Assembly: GCA_035578905.1 (NCBI GenBank)
Contig: JAQJVL010000174.1
Coordinates: 248,001-312,000, forward strand
Reading direction: 5' to 3'
Length of the DNA: 64,000 nt
From: Stictocephala bisonia
Taxonomy: Eukaryota; Arthropoda; Insecta; Hemiptera; Membracidae
The translations under genes were made by a program, and so were the position numbers. The notes under the pieces are model-generated. The model saw only the letters and a list, made by a program, of their open reading frames with translations, searched no databases and was not told the DNA's origin. Below, piece after piece: positions 1 through 11,216 of the stretch (position 1 is the stretch's first letter; each line of letters begins with the position of its first letter).

Positions 1-165
1 AAATCATTTTTATGACATTACAATTTCTGGACAGGCAGTTATACAATAAAATTTAAAGTTATTATTTTCTGTGTCATATATTACTCGCTGTAAATAAATG
101 AAGTGAGTTGATTTTCACAAATCTATTGCAAATCCTTATTTGTAAGAGGCAAAGCCCTCACTCAG

Positions 166-243
166 GTATACCAAAGTTCTCCAACTTCAACACTGGAGAG
201 GTGAAATTTGACATACAGGTCCTTAGCGTCCTGAACAGGAAAA
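166..243 (+). CDS. YWTD-propeller gene, first visible exon
   Basis: Putative internal exon of the YWTD (LDL-receptor-related) gene that runs to 18299. It follows a CTCAG acceptor and ends at a GTAAAG donor. It opens with two bases of a split codon, is open for 25 codons (starts IPKFSNFNTGEVKFDIQ) and leaves one base, which fits the two-base start of the exon at 682. If the donor is not used, the frame stops at 255-257, so it could instead be the last exon of another gene. No recognisable domain; the call rests on splice sites and phase alone. Confidence 0.4.
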
Positions 244-344
244 GTAAAGAATTCTAATTGCTCCCTGACCTCAGAGCTCCCCTCCACTAGGTTTATTGTT
301 ATGTCTCATGAAAATTGATTGTTTGAATATAAAGCTTTAATTTA

Positions 345-520
345 ATTGGTCGGTAGCGTAGTTGGTTAATGCCCAGCTTTATAAATCAAGGGCTCAGTTT
401 GATCACAGCATAAAACACCCAGTAGTGACAGCGCTTTTAAAAAATTGGCGACAAGCACAGGACTAGCGCTTGTAGGGACGGGAGCAGAGAAGCGTGTATT
501 TCAGAAATATTTACATCCAA
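345..520 (+). repeat. tRNA-derived SINE-like sequence
   Basis: The head resembles a pol III internal promoter: a box-A-like TAGCGTAGTTGG near 353 and a degraded box-B-like stretch about 35 bases later (GTTTGATCAC). It lies in an intron of the YWTD gene. A real tRNA is unlikely because no cloverleaf closes. Confidence 0.35.
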
Positions 521-681
521 GCTGTTATTAGTAAATGTCAAACATTATGTTTTATGTATTTTATGTAGTAAATGTCAAACATGTTATTATGTAAATAAAG
601 TTCAAAACACCACAACCATTGATAGATAATAAACAAATCAAATTAATTAATCGTTAATGCATACATTCTTTTAACAAACAG

Positions 682-741
682 AACAATCTACCAATGGCAC
701 TGTGAAGGATCTTACTGAATTTACTTGGGGAAATATCTCAA
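682..741 (+). CDS. YWTD-propeller gene, small exon
   Basis: A 60-bp exon between an AAACAG acceptor and a strong GTGAGT donor. Only one of its three frames is open; it reads QSTNGTVKDLTEFTWGNIS with two leading bases and one trailing base, matching both neighbours in phase. The encoded stretch lies upstream of the first clear propeller blade. It is too short to identify by itself. Confidence 0.5.
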
Positions 742-1724
742 GTGAGTGATTGTAATTTACCATACAATTTTGGCCCCATACACTGAGGTGAGCTCATAAA
801 TTTGATGTTTGATGAAGTAGTTATGTATCTTGTACTGCGGTTGTGGAGCGGTTACTATTCTATGAATGCGTCAAGGTTGAATTTTACTGAGCATGCTAAT
901 TCTACGATTTAGTCGTAAGGTTTAAGAATGTTTGAGTACAGAAGGCTGCTTCTACAAAAGTATCAAGTAATATTGTAGCTACAATGGTTTATTTAGTCTC
1001 AAATTTTTATTCTGTAGGATAAAGACATCTAAGCATAGTCAGAAGCACAACCCAAGCTGACAATCTCAAAGTCATATATTGTACTCATATTAAAATACGT
1101 ACATATTTATGATAAAACGTAAAATATGATAAATTTGAGTTTGGTTTTTAATAAGTATTTAAGGATGCTAAAAACTCTTTGGAAATACATCGGAAGTTTG
1201 TTTATTTGAAGAATGTATGAGACTTGATTCCTTATTTAAATTGCTTAGTAGAACATTGCAGCAAGACTTTTATGGAAATATAATGTGCACCATCTCAATC
1301 TAAAAAAATGTTTCCATTTTAAATGTCAAAAATGTAAAATTATTTTAACAATCTCTTCCTGAATCTGTACTGGACACAACTAAATCATCGCTGATACTAA
1401 ACAAGTGTTTGGTGCTTGTTTTTAATGTAATAGTCTGCTAAATTGGCCCACAAATTGAGCTGTATTTTATATTGTATAAAAAATATTTTTGTATTACATT
1501 GAGTAGAGTTTATTATAATTTTATGCTATCTATCTCAAATTGTATTTATTTATCTGAGGTTAAGTGGTAGAGAGGACTCTATAGTCCTAACTTCACCTCC
1601 AAATAAAGCCATTTTTTATTTCATTTCATTTAATCTAACATAAAGCACTATTTTACTGGGTCAGCACTGGTGGCACAGTGCTGTAACCCAGCTACTTGGG
1701 GACAAAGTGTTTTGGAGTTTGTAG

Positions 1725-2092
1725 GCGATAGGTTATATGCTTGGTCCTCCTAATACCGACACAGCATATGCTATATGGTTGCCATCGCAATGGACACCAC
1801 TAGAGAAGTCTGGGGTGTCCATGTTGGATGGTAGTCAAGGTTCAGATGTTGGTGTAGGAAAGAGAACTGAGTGTCAGACGTCAGTTAGCTGAAAATCAGA
1901 CCAACACTACGTGGTTCGGATTCCTCTTAAATCTGTAGATCCCATAGATGCCTTGGCTATTGGCTATTAATAAATGGTCCATTCTGAGCTGTCGAACTCA
2001 GATAGTAACAATGACTACACTTGTTCATCTATACTCATCACCATATTCGCCCATATCTTGATGATCAGCGTCTTAATAATAAATAAATAAAT
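1725..2092 (+). repeat. Dispersed repeat family 1, copy A
   Basis: Shares blocks such as CACTACGTGGTTCGGATTC and GGCTATT(A)ATAAATA with copies at 9522-9863, 50962-51335 and 53175-53345, all in the same orientation. The 3' end is a simple AATAA-type tail after GCGTCTTAAT, as expected of a retroposed SINE or a LINE 3' end. No ORF is kept. Confidence 0.75.
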
Positions 2093-3309
2093 CTTTGCAC
2101 ACATTCTGCAGCTAATAAATGTTTGTCACTTGCTTTTATGGTATATTACCACTTTTTAAAATCTAATGGTATATTAATAATTAAGAAACGAATACCTTTA
2201 ATTTGATACCCAACTTGGGTGTATCAGTTTAACATTATCCAATTTTGAATTTTGAGTATATTTTTTATTTTTGGAGGGGGGACAGAGCTCTTCCAAAATC
2301 TAATGGTATAATGTGATTTAGGAGATAAATTCCTATAGTTTGGTAACCCACTTTCAGCTAGAAGCTAATAATGGTTCCATATAGTTTTTTTCTGCTAGAA
2401 GTCGATAACACGGGACGTCTAGAAGTCTCTGGGGTAGAAATCAGAATTGTCCTAGGGTTGAGACTGGTTACAATTGATTTCTTGTGGCCGGAATCCCAAA
2501 AATTGAAATTTCGTCTGGACGTGGCTTGTTTGAGATAATAAGATTATTTCTAAAAGTATACATTTAAATAGTTGGCATGTATTAGTTAGAGAGTAATTTA
2601 TAGTTACTTGCATTTCTGTTCCATTACTTTGTGTAATATTGTAATAATGCAAAGTTCTTTTGAAATAAGTAAAATAAAGTAAACATTTATTTTAATTACT
2701 TAAATTTATTTAAAAAATACATTTAATTCTTGTTACTGTTACTTTTTTAATTGTTAGAGCTTTGTAGGACTTCCTTAAATATATAAAGTTTCAAATATAG
2801 TATTAGCTCTATTATTAGTGTTTTGATATAGTTTGATGTGTTTGGGTGCCACAGCATTGTTGGCATGTTGAGTAGTTGTTTTGTAATATGAAGAAAGTTA
2901 CATTACCACTTTTTTGTTATATTTTTTATGAATATATTGAATTTTGTACATTGTTGTACAGGTTTGTTGCATAGTTCAAAACTGTTAAAAAATGTGGCTA
3001 CTTGTTCAATGACTGTTATTTATATTTTGCTCTCTAATGCTCTTTAGTGCCTTGAGTTAACTATTGTTTTGGATCTGTATTTTCGGATGATTACTTTTAG
3101 TTCAGCTTCAACAAACCTCAGAGGAGTACCTGAACATATTATTGAATTATTTAAATATAGAATTTGAAAGTTTTACTAGCTTTTCTCATTAGACCCAAAA
3201 TCTATTAAAGGTTATAGCAAATTTGTATAAACTTATATATTTCTGGTTAATGAATCAAAATTGACTAAATTTAGTATTTTTAGAACATTATCCCTTTTCA
3301 CATAATGCT

Positions 3310-3690
3310 TTGCAAAGGGATTGCCGACAATGGTGGCACTCGAGGTGCGACATGGACTACCTGTGTTAATCCCAGCGACCCAAAGAGCCATAAAACTGGC
3401 ACTCGAGGTGCGACATGTCACCTCAGGTAGCCCGGCGAAGGGTTGCGGGGTTGTAGACGCGCTCTCTCTCTGTGTCCATAAATATATATATATATACACA
3501 AAATAGGACCTACGTTACTAGGATAATCACACCATTTCAATATTTTGACCTAACCTAACCTAACCTAACCAACACGGCCACACTGCTAGCCGAAGCGCCA
3601 TGTCGCACCTCAAGTGTCCAATTATTACCCTCAGGTAGTCCATGTCGCACCTCGGGTGCCCCCCCGACAATATGGCACTTCTCCTGTCTA
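3310..3690. repeat. Foldback element with four motif copies
   Basis: The motif GGCACTCGAGGTGCGACATG occurs forward at 3335 and 3398, and as its reverse complement at 3599-3619 and 3641-3660 (with small changes). The CCGACAATG/CCGACAATATGG words also recur near both ends. This makes an imperfect palindrome in an intron of the YWTD gene. Overlapping ORFs on both strands are a by-product of the repeat. No clear target-site duplication. Confidence 0.7.
3549..3570. repeat. Short CCTAA (TTAGG-type) run
   Basis: Four perfect CCTAA units plus CC, in the middle of the foldback element. (TTAGG)n is the common insect telomere repeat, but a 22-bp interstitial run can arise by chance or by slippage. Confidence 0.6.
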
Positions 3691-4154
3691 CATACCTTGA
3701 ATGGCTGAACCAGACTGACGAAACAAGAAGGCCACAGGGTTACCCGGGTACCCCGCCGCATTAAATGTGTTAAGTAAATTTGTTTGGGTTTTGTATCCAT
3801 CTCAATATTTTTAAAGATAATTCTTATTGAGCTGTCAAAGAAATTGAGATCAACATGATCCAAATTTAGTAAAACTCCAGTTTTTGTACATTTTTTAGTG
3901 AATTTTAGTAAATACTTATATTTTATTATAAATGAACAAGTACGCAGCCTATGATGTTAATGGAAAAAAATGAACTACAATGAAAGAGCACTTCAATATA
4001 TTCTGTAATGTAAACTGTACTGTAAAACCTCATTTCTAACTTAAGGTCATCTATTTACAGGTTTAAATGGTGTTTGAATTATTAGTTTTGTCTTATTTGT
4101 CATTTACTCAAAATTACTGGTAAATATTAAGTATGACTATTTTTGTTATTGTAG

Positions 4155-4317
4155 GTTTCTTTTTATCTTCATTTGGACCAATCATTCAAGGAATTAATAG
4201 CAAAGATGCAAAACTTACCTTACAATTTAAGTCATATTCAAAAATTATTGGATTTGACTATCACTTTGTGAAGGGACTACTATTTTGGTTCGATGATAGA
4301 GATAGCATAATTTACAG
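4155..4317 (+). CDS. YWTD-propeller gene, exon with first clear blade
   Basis: Exon bounded by TTATTGTAG and a GTAATA donor, 163 bp. The frame completes a Ser codon from the previous exon and ends with AG of a split Arg codon. The C-terminal half reads IIGFDYHFVKGLLFWFDDRD, the blade pattern of LDL-receptor class B (YWTD) repeats: a hydrophobic-D-x-x start, then L-F-W-x-D in place of YWTD, then a residue-IYR strand. Such six-bladed propellers sit in the extracellular part of LDL-receptor relatives and bind ligands or release them at low pH. The match is by pattern, so the exact paralogue is not assigned. Confidence 0.75.
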
Positions 4318-4410
4318 GTAATATTGCTTTTATTACATTATATAAATAGTGCATATATGCTCATTTATATAAAATTTCAATTTATCTACTATAGTTAGCT
4401 ATATAAACTG

Positions 4411-4477
4411 AGGGAGTGAGTGAGTGAGGGAGGGAGGGAGTGAGGGAGGGAGGGAGGGAGGGAGGGAGAGAGAGAGG

Positions 4478-4567
<90 letters not shown>
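4411..4567. repeat. (GGGA/GA)n purine microsatellite
   Basis: A 157-bp strand-asymmetric purine run: GTGA and GGGA units that pass into a pure GA tract. It sits in the intron after the exon at 4155. Charged RERERE or SLSLSL ORFs across it are artefacts. Confidence 0.97.
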
Positions 4568-4569
<2 letters not shown>

Positions 4570-4857
4570 CATATTTATTAAAAATAATAAATTGACAACT
4601 GCCTCGTATTTGAGTGACTATAAAGATCCAGTACACAAAAATTTGTTAGTTTGATTTATAAAATAATTGGGGGTTCAAAATATAAATGTAGAGTCTTTAA
4701 TAATTCCAATTAGCAATTTTTTTCTGTTCTATTATTTGTTATGTTGTAATTTTTCAAGAATTATGAAGTGAATTGAAATAGTGTTCCTCTACTTCCAAAT
4801 AAAAGGCCAATTACTTCCCATTTTACTACACCTCGCATTTTTTAACTAAATGAGGAA

Positions 4858-5188
4858 TTAAAATCCATTTTGTAGCCCCTGAACTGTTGTAAATAGACTA
4901 AAATAGGTGTACTTTACCTTCACGTCAAACAGTTCACAGCGTGTGATGGTGAGAATACTAACTACATGTTTCGCCGTGAATACGGCATCTTCAGGTTAAA
5001 GAACATAAATAAATAAATAAGTCCCAGTGGGATGCGTTTTAATTAGTTTGTAACGCATCCCACACTGGGACTTATTTATTTATTTATGTTCTTTAACCTG
5101 AAGATTCACGGCGAAACATGTGGTTAGTATTCTCACCATCACACGCTGTGAACTGTTTGACGTGAAGGTAAAGTACACCAATTTTAGT
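4858..5188. mobile_element. Foldback element A, probable Penelope-type terminal repeats
   Basis: Two arms of about 140 bp (4895-5038 and 5052-5190) are near-perfect inverted copies around a 13-bp centre. The 12-bp word CTAAATGAGGAA occurs at 4846-4857 and again at 5189-5200, so it looks like a target-site duplication. Each arm carries the core CTGAAGA...GAAAC (see the ribozyme-like entry). There is no ORF. A hairpin MITE is an alternative, but the long uneven duplication and the single-sided tail at 4858-4894 fit a retroelement better. Confidence 0.7.
4957..5000 (-). ncRNA. Hammerhead-ribozyme-like motif, element A arm 1
   Basis: Read on the minus strand: UUAAC (stem I), CUGAAGA, then U and a GCCG/CGGC stem II with loop UAUUCA, then GAAA, C-AU-G as a minimal stem III, UA as the predicted cleavage site, and GUUAG pairing with UUAAC. 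All parts of a type I hammerhead are there, in order, except for the unpaired U after CUGAAGA. The matching arm at 5093-5129 has lost 7 bases of stem II and has UG in place of UA. Judged by eye; a degenerate, inactive relic is quite possible. Confidence 0.4.
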
Positions 5189-5616
5189 CTAAATGAGGAA
5201 GGTTGATAAATCTATCTTTGAAGTGTAAACATTGTAAACAATAACCACATCAACCAATTATAACCAATATGAATATAAATATTTATATATTCAATAAAAA
5301 AAAGTGTTGAGGGCTAATTATTTGTGATCAGACTCAATGTCACAGGATTGTATTGAGAAATGTAAATAAGTTAATTGTTTATTTTCTTAAGAAATTTCCT
5401 ATAAGAAATTAAAAGGACTGTCCAATACAATTCCAATTTCTTTATCTACCTATCAATACATTTTACAATTCACTGTAAAATCCCAACTGAATAGTGGCAA
5501 TTTAATCACTTATACTCCAGGGAAGGTACACTCAGTGAATTAATTGTAATTTTAATATTTGTTTATCCATAACACTTATTGTTGAAACTGATCATGAACA
5601 AATATTTTGTTCACAG

Positions 5617-5844
5617 AGCTCCAATATTCAATCCATCTAACAAAGTCCAAGTCACTTTCTCAGCGAAAGGTACAAAAGGCCTGGCAGTGGACTGGATCTA
5701 TGATCATATATACTGGACCAACTACAATGTATTGCAAGGAGGGGCGGTGGAAGTGTGCAAATTGGATGGAACACAAAGGTTACAGGTTGTACCAAGGAAC
5801 TATTTCAGTATGCTGATCTCCATCGCTCTAGATCCTGCAAGAGG
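5617..5844 (+). CDS. YWTD-propeller gene, exon with YWTN blade
   Basis: Exon after TTCACAG, 228 bp, ending in GG before a weaker GTTGGT donor. The start completes AGA (Arg) from the previous exon and the end completes GGC (Gly) with the next. It encodes a full blade start, GLAVDWIYDHIYWTNYNV, with the canonical YWT core, then a VEVCKLDGT strand, and the beginning of the next blade (SIALDPARG). This is the clearest LDL-receptor class B repeat in the window. Confidence 0.85.
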
Positions 5845-5924
5845 GTTGGTTCATTTCAATTAATTTCTTAGATATATTTTTAAGTATTGAACTATGTATA
5901 ACTTGAATAAAAAAGTAATATTTT

Positions 5925-6370
5925 TACTTTCTCCCATTTGCGTTAGCATAGAGAAATTATTGTGATTGTAAAAATTACAAGTTGGTCTAAAAATCCATTT
6001 AGGGTCCCCTGAACCCAAAAAAGTAGTTTTTTCGAAAAAGATTTTTGATGTCTGTCCGTATGTCTGTCTGTATGTTCAGTTTGCTGGAGACCAAACAGAT
6101 AGATACATTTTTATGAAAATTGGTATTTAGCCAATATCTTCAGACCATATTTTCCACTTTTTTTAATTTTAGTTTTTTTAATTTTTATGGGCAAAAACAT
6201 ACAAAAATGGAATTTTCTAAAAAGCAGCTCTAACGATTTTGATTAAATGTTCAGGAAAGATGTGATTTACAATTTTAAATATTTTATTAAAAACTGTACG
6301 TCTTTAACTTGACTAGGTTTTGAGTTATGACAAAAAAACATATTTGGGAACCAAACTTATAATTTTCAAC
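5925..6370 (+). repeat. Dispersed repeat family 2, plus copy
   Basis: From the TTTCTCCCAT word to the GAGTTATGAC word this stretch matches, on the opposite strand, 11945-12388. Shared landmarks are GGTCTAAAAATCC, CCCCTGAACCCAAAAA, TTAGCCAATATCT and CTCTAACGATTTGATT (the last with small differences). It lies in the intron before the exon at 7399. The class is unknown. Confidence 0.75.
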
Positions 6371-6499
6371 ATTTTTATTTTTTAGTGTTTAGTAAGCGGA
6401 AGTTTGTGCCAATTCTGTGGAACCATTTATTATATTTATCATGCATAATTTTGCATGAGTAAATAGCTTATTGGAACAAAACATTTCTATGAAGCATAT

Positions 6500-6745
6500 T
6501 TTCATTTAGTTAAACCATTGATTATATAAACCTCCAATAGATAAACCATCTAATAGGAATATTTGTGGCAGTAATTTTGTTAGTTTGTGTGGCCCGCAAC
6601 CACAGCTGGTTTAAACTGCATTACATTTACATGGGACTACACTAGCGCTCCACAATGGACCACAAAAACAGCTGATATTTTGAGACTCAAAATTTAACAT
6701 TGGATGGGAAATCTATTTGTGTATAATAAAATCAATGGTTAAACT
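6500..6745 (+). repeat. Dispersed repeat family 3, copy A
   Basis: Shares GTTAGTTTGTGTGGCCCGCA, CAACTGCATTACA-type words and ATTTTGAGACTCAAAATTTA with 48930-49137 (minus) and, over a shorter stretch, with 44925-45000 (plus). No coding potential. The bases after it, to 7398, hold nothing I can name. Confidence 0.7.
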
Positions 6746-7398
6746 CATAGGCATTCTAAAAGACAATCAACTGAGCAAATTAAAAATTTAATTTAATTTT
6801 GGTTCATAAAAATAAATAAAATGAATAAATAAATAATGTAGTTATGAGTTGATGCATAAAGTTAGAAATTGAAATATTGGCTGTGAGAGGTGATACCTTG
6901 CGCCTGTTGAGGTGATAGGCGCAACATCATCATGGCCAGGTTCTCTGGCTGTGCCTCCCTTCTACCTAACATCTCGTTGTTGAATCTAGCTACAGCTAAG
7001 TAGCTATTATATTAGTACTATTCATAAATGCCCATGTGCATTTGCTTGTGCGTGTGATTGCTTTGGTAAAAAAGAAAACATCCGTCACACACACTTTAAC
7101 AAGACAAACAAGAAGACACAACAGAGATACAAGGTTAAAATGTTGTCTTGCCTACAATCATAAGTGCTCGCAATAATGTGTTCAACAGCACTGTGGTGTG
7201 CGTATGGTATATATCTAAATTCTTCAAGGAACGAACGGGGCATATACATACTTGTCCATTTACATGTATAGAAAAGTGGTTCCATTCAATCAGAATTATA
7301 GATTTTAAGGCTGATTTAGTATTTGTAAGTTAATTATATAAACCACAAAATTCTTATAGTTAGCTAACACTTTGTTTATTTATATTTTATCATTTTAG

Positions 7399-7629
7399 CA
7401 AAATGTTTATATCCAATTGGACAGAAGGAACTATAGAGGTTATGGGTATGGATGGACACAACCAACAGAATCTAGTGCCAGGCGGGTTGAGACATCCTCA
7501 TTCCTTGACATTGGATGTACATCAAGTCTCGAAAACCCGTTACGAGGCTCGTCAGCTGTTCTGGATAGAGACAGCCGCTCTCAGACGGACACAGCCCATT
7601 ATTGTCAAGTCTTGTTATCTACAAAACGA
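7399..7629 (+). CDS. YWTD-propeller gene, exon with two degenerate blades
   Basis: Exon after CATTTTAG, 231 bp, ending in GA before GTAAGG. It encodes KMFISNWTEGTIEVMGMDG, a degenerate YWTD (F-I-S-N-W) with the standard I-E-V-x-x-M-D-G strand, then HPHSLTLDV and QLFWIETA, the start of the next blade with an F-W-I-E core. Loss of the strict YWTD letters in several blades is common in divergent LDL-receptor relatives. Phase agrees with the exons at 5617 and 10857. Confidence 0.85.
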
Positions 7630-8195
7630 GTAAGGTTGAAGTTGATAAATCGTAATAATAGAATTAAAATAATTTGAGAGAAATTTATGAATAAGCCCAG
7701 AGTAAGTATGGTTACAAAATTTATGTCTGTACGAAGTTACAAGGTGCCGTCTCTGATATGGTGCTACACCATCAGGTGGCTAGTGAATGTAAAAATGTGG
7801 TTCTTTTTTACTTTTTTTTATACAGCAAAACAATAGTTTTAAAGAATATGATATTTTCTCCAATAAGCATTTGTTTAAGGCCCTTCAAAGTTTAGCGTGC
7901 AGGGGTGTCCCCTAGTATAAATTAAATACTGCCGAAAGTAAATGTTTACAAGTTAATTCTAGACTAGTTATTTTTAATACTGTCTCATATAGCTTTGATC
8001 CAAGCTAGTTCCTATAGTAACAACCAAAGTCAACATAACACACCATAAAAACAAAGTGATGATGACAAATACAAGCTGTTAATTTGGTACAACTTATGAT
8101 GAGGTTCACATAATTCAGTCATAATGGCCTTAAAATCTGCTTAAGTACCAGCACAAATTTTTTATTGTATTCTGTAATCAATATTGGTTTATTAA

Positions 8196-9034
8196 CCCTT
8201 TGCACTCGAAAGGCCATTGGGAGTGGCTAATCCCCACTCTGTCATCTCGTATTTGTTGCCATTCGAACTGTCCTCCCATGTCTGTGAGTGGCCGCGCCAC
8301 CATCTTGTGCAACGCGTCAGTCACGTCACCTGCCAATTCTCACTGGGTTGGAATTCTTTTGTTGACAATCAGCTGAAATGGAACAACGGGGATTTAATAT
8401 TTAAAAACCCAAGTAAACAACATACAGTAACTTTATTTTAATGTTGTACTACAAATTACAATTTAAGAACAATGAAATGAATAATTATTGTTAGTTACAA
8501 ATAATAATATTGGTAAATAAAATCGTCTTCTTTTAATTCAAATTAAGACATAATAGGTTCTTCAGAGTTCTAGTTTTTTTAGTTTTTTGCACTGTGATAT
8601 TGTTCAAAACAATGTCCAATGCACAGACCAGGTTGTGAGGTACATGTCTTGCAAATATACTTTGTTCTCTTTCTAGTGCCACCGGCACTTCTGTCACTGC
8701 AAATGGAACAGTCTTTTGTTTTATTTACTCAGCTGGCTGAAAAGGCGGGAAACTGACAGCCCCTTAGTTCCAAAGTTTCTCAACAAGCTACGCCACTTTA
8801 TGGAGGAATAATATTGAAAACAAAAATATTAAACGCTGATTTGTGTGGTGGCCACTAACAATGGCCGTGCGCTCGTTCGCCGACTTTCACATTGGCCACT
8901 CCGAATGGCCTTGCGATCTTGAGGACATTTACAAAAAAAATATTTCAAGCTGTCAAAAAAATGGCTGTGGCCATTCACAGTGACCGTACGACTCAAGAGG
9001 ACATTCCTTAAAGAGCCCTCTCGAGTGCTAAGGG
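8196..9034. mobile_element. Internally deleted piggyBac element 1
   Basis: TTAA at 8192-8195 and 9035-9038 flank inverted ends CCCTTTGCACTCGA and (reverse complement of the right end) CCCTTAGCACTCGA. TTAA duplication with CCC-starting ends is the mark of piggyBac transposons. Both sub-ends carry GGCCATT and GAGGACATT words. At 839 bp it cannot encode a whole transposase. It lies in an intron of the YWTD gene. Confidence 0.85.
8583..8716 (-). pseudogene. piggyBac transposase C-terminal Cys-rich remnant
   Basis: Minus-strand translation gives KDCSICSDRSAGG, then RKRTKYICKTC, then PGLCIGHCFEQYH: the C-terminal cysteine-rich zinc domain of piggyBac transposases, which binds the transposon ends. 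The catalytic core is missing, so the element depends on other copies for movement. Confidence 0.8.
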
Positions 9035-9521
9035 TTAAAGCATCTACTTTAACGCTTCCCCTTCTTTACAGCTTGATAACAGAAACAAACTTAATTTTAC
9101 AGAACATTCAATGTGTAAGTCGCACTGAGGAGAAAACATCTCACTAACAACGGTTGAGGAGCTAACAAAAATTTTACTTATTAACGTAGTATGCTGACAA
9201 TATTTTCTTTGCTCCAAAATATTGTAGCACAATTTCTTTTGTACTTGCAGAAGTACACTAGTGCCGTTATCTATGTTCTTCCAATTTCTTATTTACCAGC
9301 AATTTAATAAACAGAAGACCCTATTTCAAAAAGAGTTTGTTCCATAATATCAAATATTTTGTTACTGGTCCATGACCATTATCTTTAGACACAATATTTT
9401 AACATTAATATGCTGCTCATATTTTGCACGTATTACCTTTACATAGAAGTGCGGCATTTCCCTTTTCATGGCTGCTTTTTTGAACTGGGCGTAAAATTCA
9501 AATAAATAGTGTCCGCTCAGT

Positions 9522-9863
9522 GGTTACAATTGGTGTAGACACTACAAGAGATGTCTGGGGTGTTCATGTTGGATGGTAGTCAAAGTTCGGATGTTATGTA
9601 GGGAAGAGAACTGAGTGTCAGGCTTGTCAGTTAGCTGAAAATCAGACCAACACTACGTGGTTCGGATTCCACGTAAAGCTGTAGGTCCCATAGTTGCCTT
9701 GGCTATTGGGCTATTAATAAATAGTCCTTTCTGAGCTAATTCGAACTCAGATGGTAACAATAATTACTCTCGTTCATCTACACTCATCATACTCATTCAC
9801 CCCTCATATTTGCCCATATCTCTATGATTGGTGTCTTAGAAAAGAATAATGAATAAAATATAG
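9522..9863 (+). repeat. Dispersed repeat family 1, copy B
   Basis: Matches copy A from GTAGACACTACAAGAGA to the AATAATGAATAAAATA tail, including CACTACGTGGTTCGGATTC. It is truncated on the left relative to copy A. The rest of the intron to 10856 is AT-rich and shows no gene. Confidence 0.75.
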
Positions 9864-10856
9864 ATAGATCTGCCTTTGTATATAAACTATGTAAATACAG
9901 AATTTCATGATTATCAGTATATGCATTGGATGTAGCCTTGAGACAAACACATAGATAAAATACCAAATTAACTAATTAAAACAGAAACCTAGCTTAGCAC
10001 AGTTCAGAACCTGAGAAATTGTATACATTAAATACAAGCAATATTATAATTCAACAATAACATTTCTTTATTTTGTCATTATTTAAACATCAACATTATT
10101 TCATGGCACAATTTATTTAAATTCAAAAACTTAAATAGCTACTATCAAAACAAGTAATTGGATCTTGATGAAAATTTAATGCACGACAAATTTGCAAAAA
10201 TCAGTTACTCAATTCACTCCTAAAACCTTGATGTAAAATGTTCAGTCAGAAAGTAATCAAGGGATTATTAAACCCCTTACATTACATTACATGCATGATT
10301 TTCATGTTTGAACATGAAGTTAATGCCATCTATCATTCAATTTATGGTAAAATGTGTAAACCATACTGATGACATTTTGTGCAGATCTATGGTTAAAAGA
10401 AATTTTTTAAAAGCTACAGAACCACTACCCAAGGAATGGTTATAACTTTTATGAGTATGTGAATAATTTGACAAATTGAAATTTAACATTGGCAAAGAAA
10501 TTTTTAAATTGAAATTAGAAATTTGTTAATATTTTCCTTACTGCTTTTGATTTCCTTACTTGATTATTTTCTGATTTAATAAATTATTTTAAAACAACTT
10601 ATTTGGTAACATTCAAATAATTAACTTCCATTGACATTCATAACAATAATTATCAATTTTGTGCAAGAAATTTCTTTATTAGACATCAAACGTACTGGCA
10701 AAGTGCAAAGTTTCCTTCCCTATAAGTTTCTTAGTAGTTTAAATTAGCGCTGAAAAATGTTTGCCCAAGCCAAGTAAAAAAAGTTAAAACTGTTTAAAAA
10801 ATTATTAATAAATCAGCAACTAATATTACAAAAAAACTTCTATATATTCTCCTCAG

Positions 10857-11022
10857 GCTAACCTGCCGTGAAGTGTTCAGTAGAAGATCAGGCCCCTTGC
10901 CTTCTGCATTCACTTTCTTCAACAACCGCATCTACTGGTTATACAAGCATGCCATTCACTATGTATCAATGGACAGCAGCAGAAAAGAAGTGAAGAAACT
11001 GTATATAGGAGGCAAACATTCG
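10857..11022 (+). CDS. YWTD-propeller gene, exon with last blade
   Basis: Exon after CTCCTCAG, 166 bp, to a GTAAGT donor; it ends on a codon boundary. It opens by completing a Glu codon and encodes LTCREVFSRR, then LPSAFTFFNNRIYWLYKHAI and HYVSMDSSRKE: a final propeller blade with the core IYWL and the strand HYVSMD. This is the usual last blade before the EGF-like module in LDL-receptor propeller cassettes. Confidence 0.85.
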
Positions 11023-11216
11023 GTAAGTAAACAATTCATTTTATTAGACAATTATTTCACTTATGACCTCATATAGGTGCCACATGTTTACAATTGCTTT
11101 AGTTCTGTTTTAAAAAATGGTACCAGGTAAGTGGCACAACTTTTTCTCTTTCCCTTTTATGTCAGATTTTTTAATAAAAACATATGTTCAATTAATTATG
11201 AGACGTGTTTTTAAAG

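Larger units (their letters stand above)
742..4154 (+). other. Intron with repeats
   Basis: Intron of the YWTD gene. It holds one copy of a dispersed repeat (1725-2092), an inverted-repeat element (about 3310-3690) and otherwise AT-rich sequence in which I see no coding signal. Confidence 0.5.

Noticed and set aside
4382..4654. ORFs with RERERE or SLSLSL runs
   Set aside because: They are translations of the GA microsatellite on both strands, not genes.
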